A stretch of DNA of 14,566 bases from Clostridiaceae bacterium (GTDB lineage Bacteria; Bacillota; Clostridia; Saccharofermentanales; DTU023), in assembly GCA_012798865.1 (NCBI GenBank), contig JAAZMK010000079.1:1-14566 (forward strand). Direction: 5' to 3'. Within the stretch, counting starts at the first letter, position 1, and every line of letters starts with the position of its first letter. The translations under genes and the position numbers were made by a program. Of the stretch, positions 14,459-14,566 are shown in pieces. The notes beneath the pieces were generated by a model. That model was given only the letters and a program-made list of their open reading frames with translations. It had not been told where the DNA came from and ran no database searches.

Positions 14459-14566
14459 ATGACGAATAATGACCTTCTCAATTTTGTCCAAGGCAGAAAG
14501 TTCGCAACAATCTACGCGGACCCTCCTTGGCGATTCCAAAATCGAACCGGGAAAGTTGCCCCTGAA
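14459..14566 (+). CDS. MT-A70 family adenine-N6 methyltransferase, N-terminal fragment
   Basis: An open frame of 36 codons runs from ATG 14459 off the right edge, with an in-frame stop at 14441. Residues 15-25 read FATIYADPPWR, carrying the DPPW catalytic motif of MT-A70-type N6-adenine methyltransferases, with a short leader as in the small bacterial and phage members. These are usually DNA (adenine-N6) methyltransferases of phages, plasmids or solitary modification systems. The ribosome site is weak, but the extended -10 promoter 55 nt upstream supports a real gene. Only the N-terminus is visible, so target and partner genes cannot be judged. It is transcribed away from the lysine operon and is probably unrelated to it. 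Confidence 0.8.
   Translation, partial: MTNNDLLNFVQGRKFATIYADPPWRFQNRTGKVAPE

Noticed and set aside
14243..14539. Leftward 98-residue open frame
   Set aside because: Its N-terminal part is antisense to the MT-A70 methyltransferase start, and the remainder lies in A+T-rich spacer with no recognisable motif.
1..14566. CRISPR array, insertion sequence, tRNA or rRNA
   Set aside because: I saw no regularly spaced repeats, transposase motifs, terminal inverted repeats or tRNA/rRNA signatures on either strand.

Overview
The window holds one long leftward (minus-strand) operon for anaerobic-type lysine breakdown. It is read from a promoter near position 14,080 down to the left edge, where the last gene is cut off. 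At the right edge a separate rightward gene begins. Base composition is a little above 50% G+C by eye. Purine-rich ribosome binding sites (AAGGAG, AGGGGG) precede most genes and two genes start with GTG. With the gene content, this suggests a Bacillota (Firmicutes)-like bacterium; I cannot name a genus.

Layout in transcription order (right to left): a sigma-70-type promoter (about 14075-14104); a complete lysine riboswitch aptamer (13838-13991) whose 3' end is reused as the 5' arm of an intrinsic terminator (13804-13845); then kal, kce, kdd, kamA, kamB (P-loop protein), kamC (MutS-like ATPase), kamD, kamE, aacS (acetoacetyl-CoA synthetase), hbd, a thiolase gene, and a crotonase gene that runs off the left edge. 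Gaps are 1-28 nt within blocks. Four gaps of about 100-140 nt lie before kamA, aacS, hbd and the crotonase gene.

How the genes fit together. KamA makes beta-lysine (3,6-diaminohexanoate). KamDE, with B12 and PLP, moves the terminal amino group to give 3,5-diaminohexanoate. Kdd oxidises this to 3-keto-5-aminohexanoate. Kce joins that with acetyl-CoA and releases acetoacetate plus 3-aminobutyryl-CoA. Kal removes ammonia to give crotonyl-CoA. Crotonase and Hbd carry crotonyl-CoA to acetoacetyl-CoA, AacS activates the free acetoacetate with ATP and CoA, and the thiolase splits acetoacetyl-CoA to acetyl-CoA. No CoA-transferase or butyryl-CoA dehydrogenase is visible, so the visible part of the operon burns lysine to acetyl-CoA rather than clearly to butyrate. 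Genes beyond the left edge could change that reading.

The most interesting signal is the riboswitch. All five aptamer helices and the L-box consensus blocks are readable, and its geometry predicts that lysine turns transcription ON. That is the reverse of the classical lysine riboswitch in front of biosynthesis genes, and it suits a catabolic operon. At the far right the DNA becomes more A+T-rich and a gene for an MT-A70-family adenine methyltransferase starts rightward, which may mark the edge of a phage-like or otherwise acquired segment.
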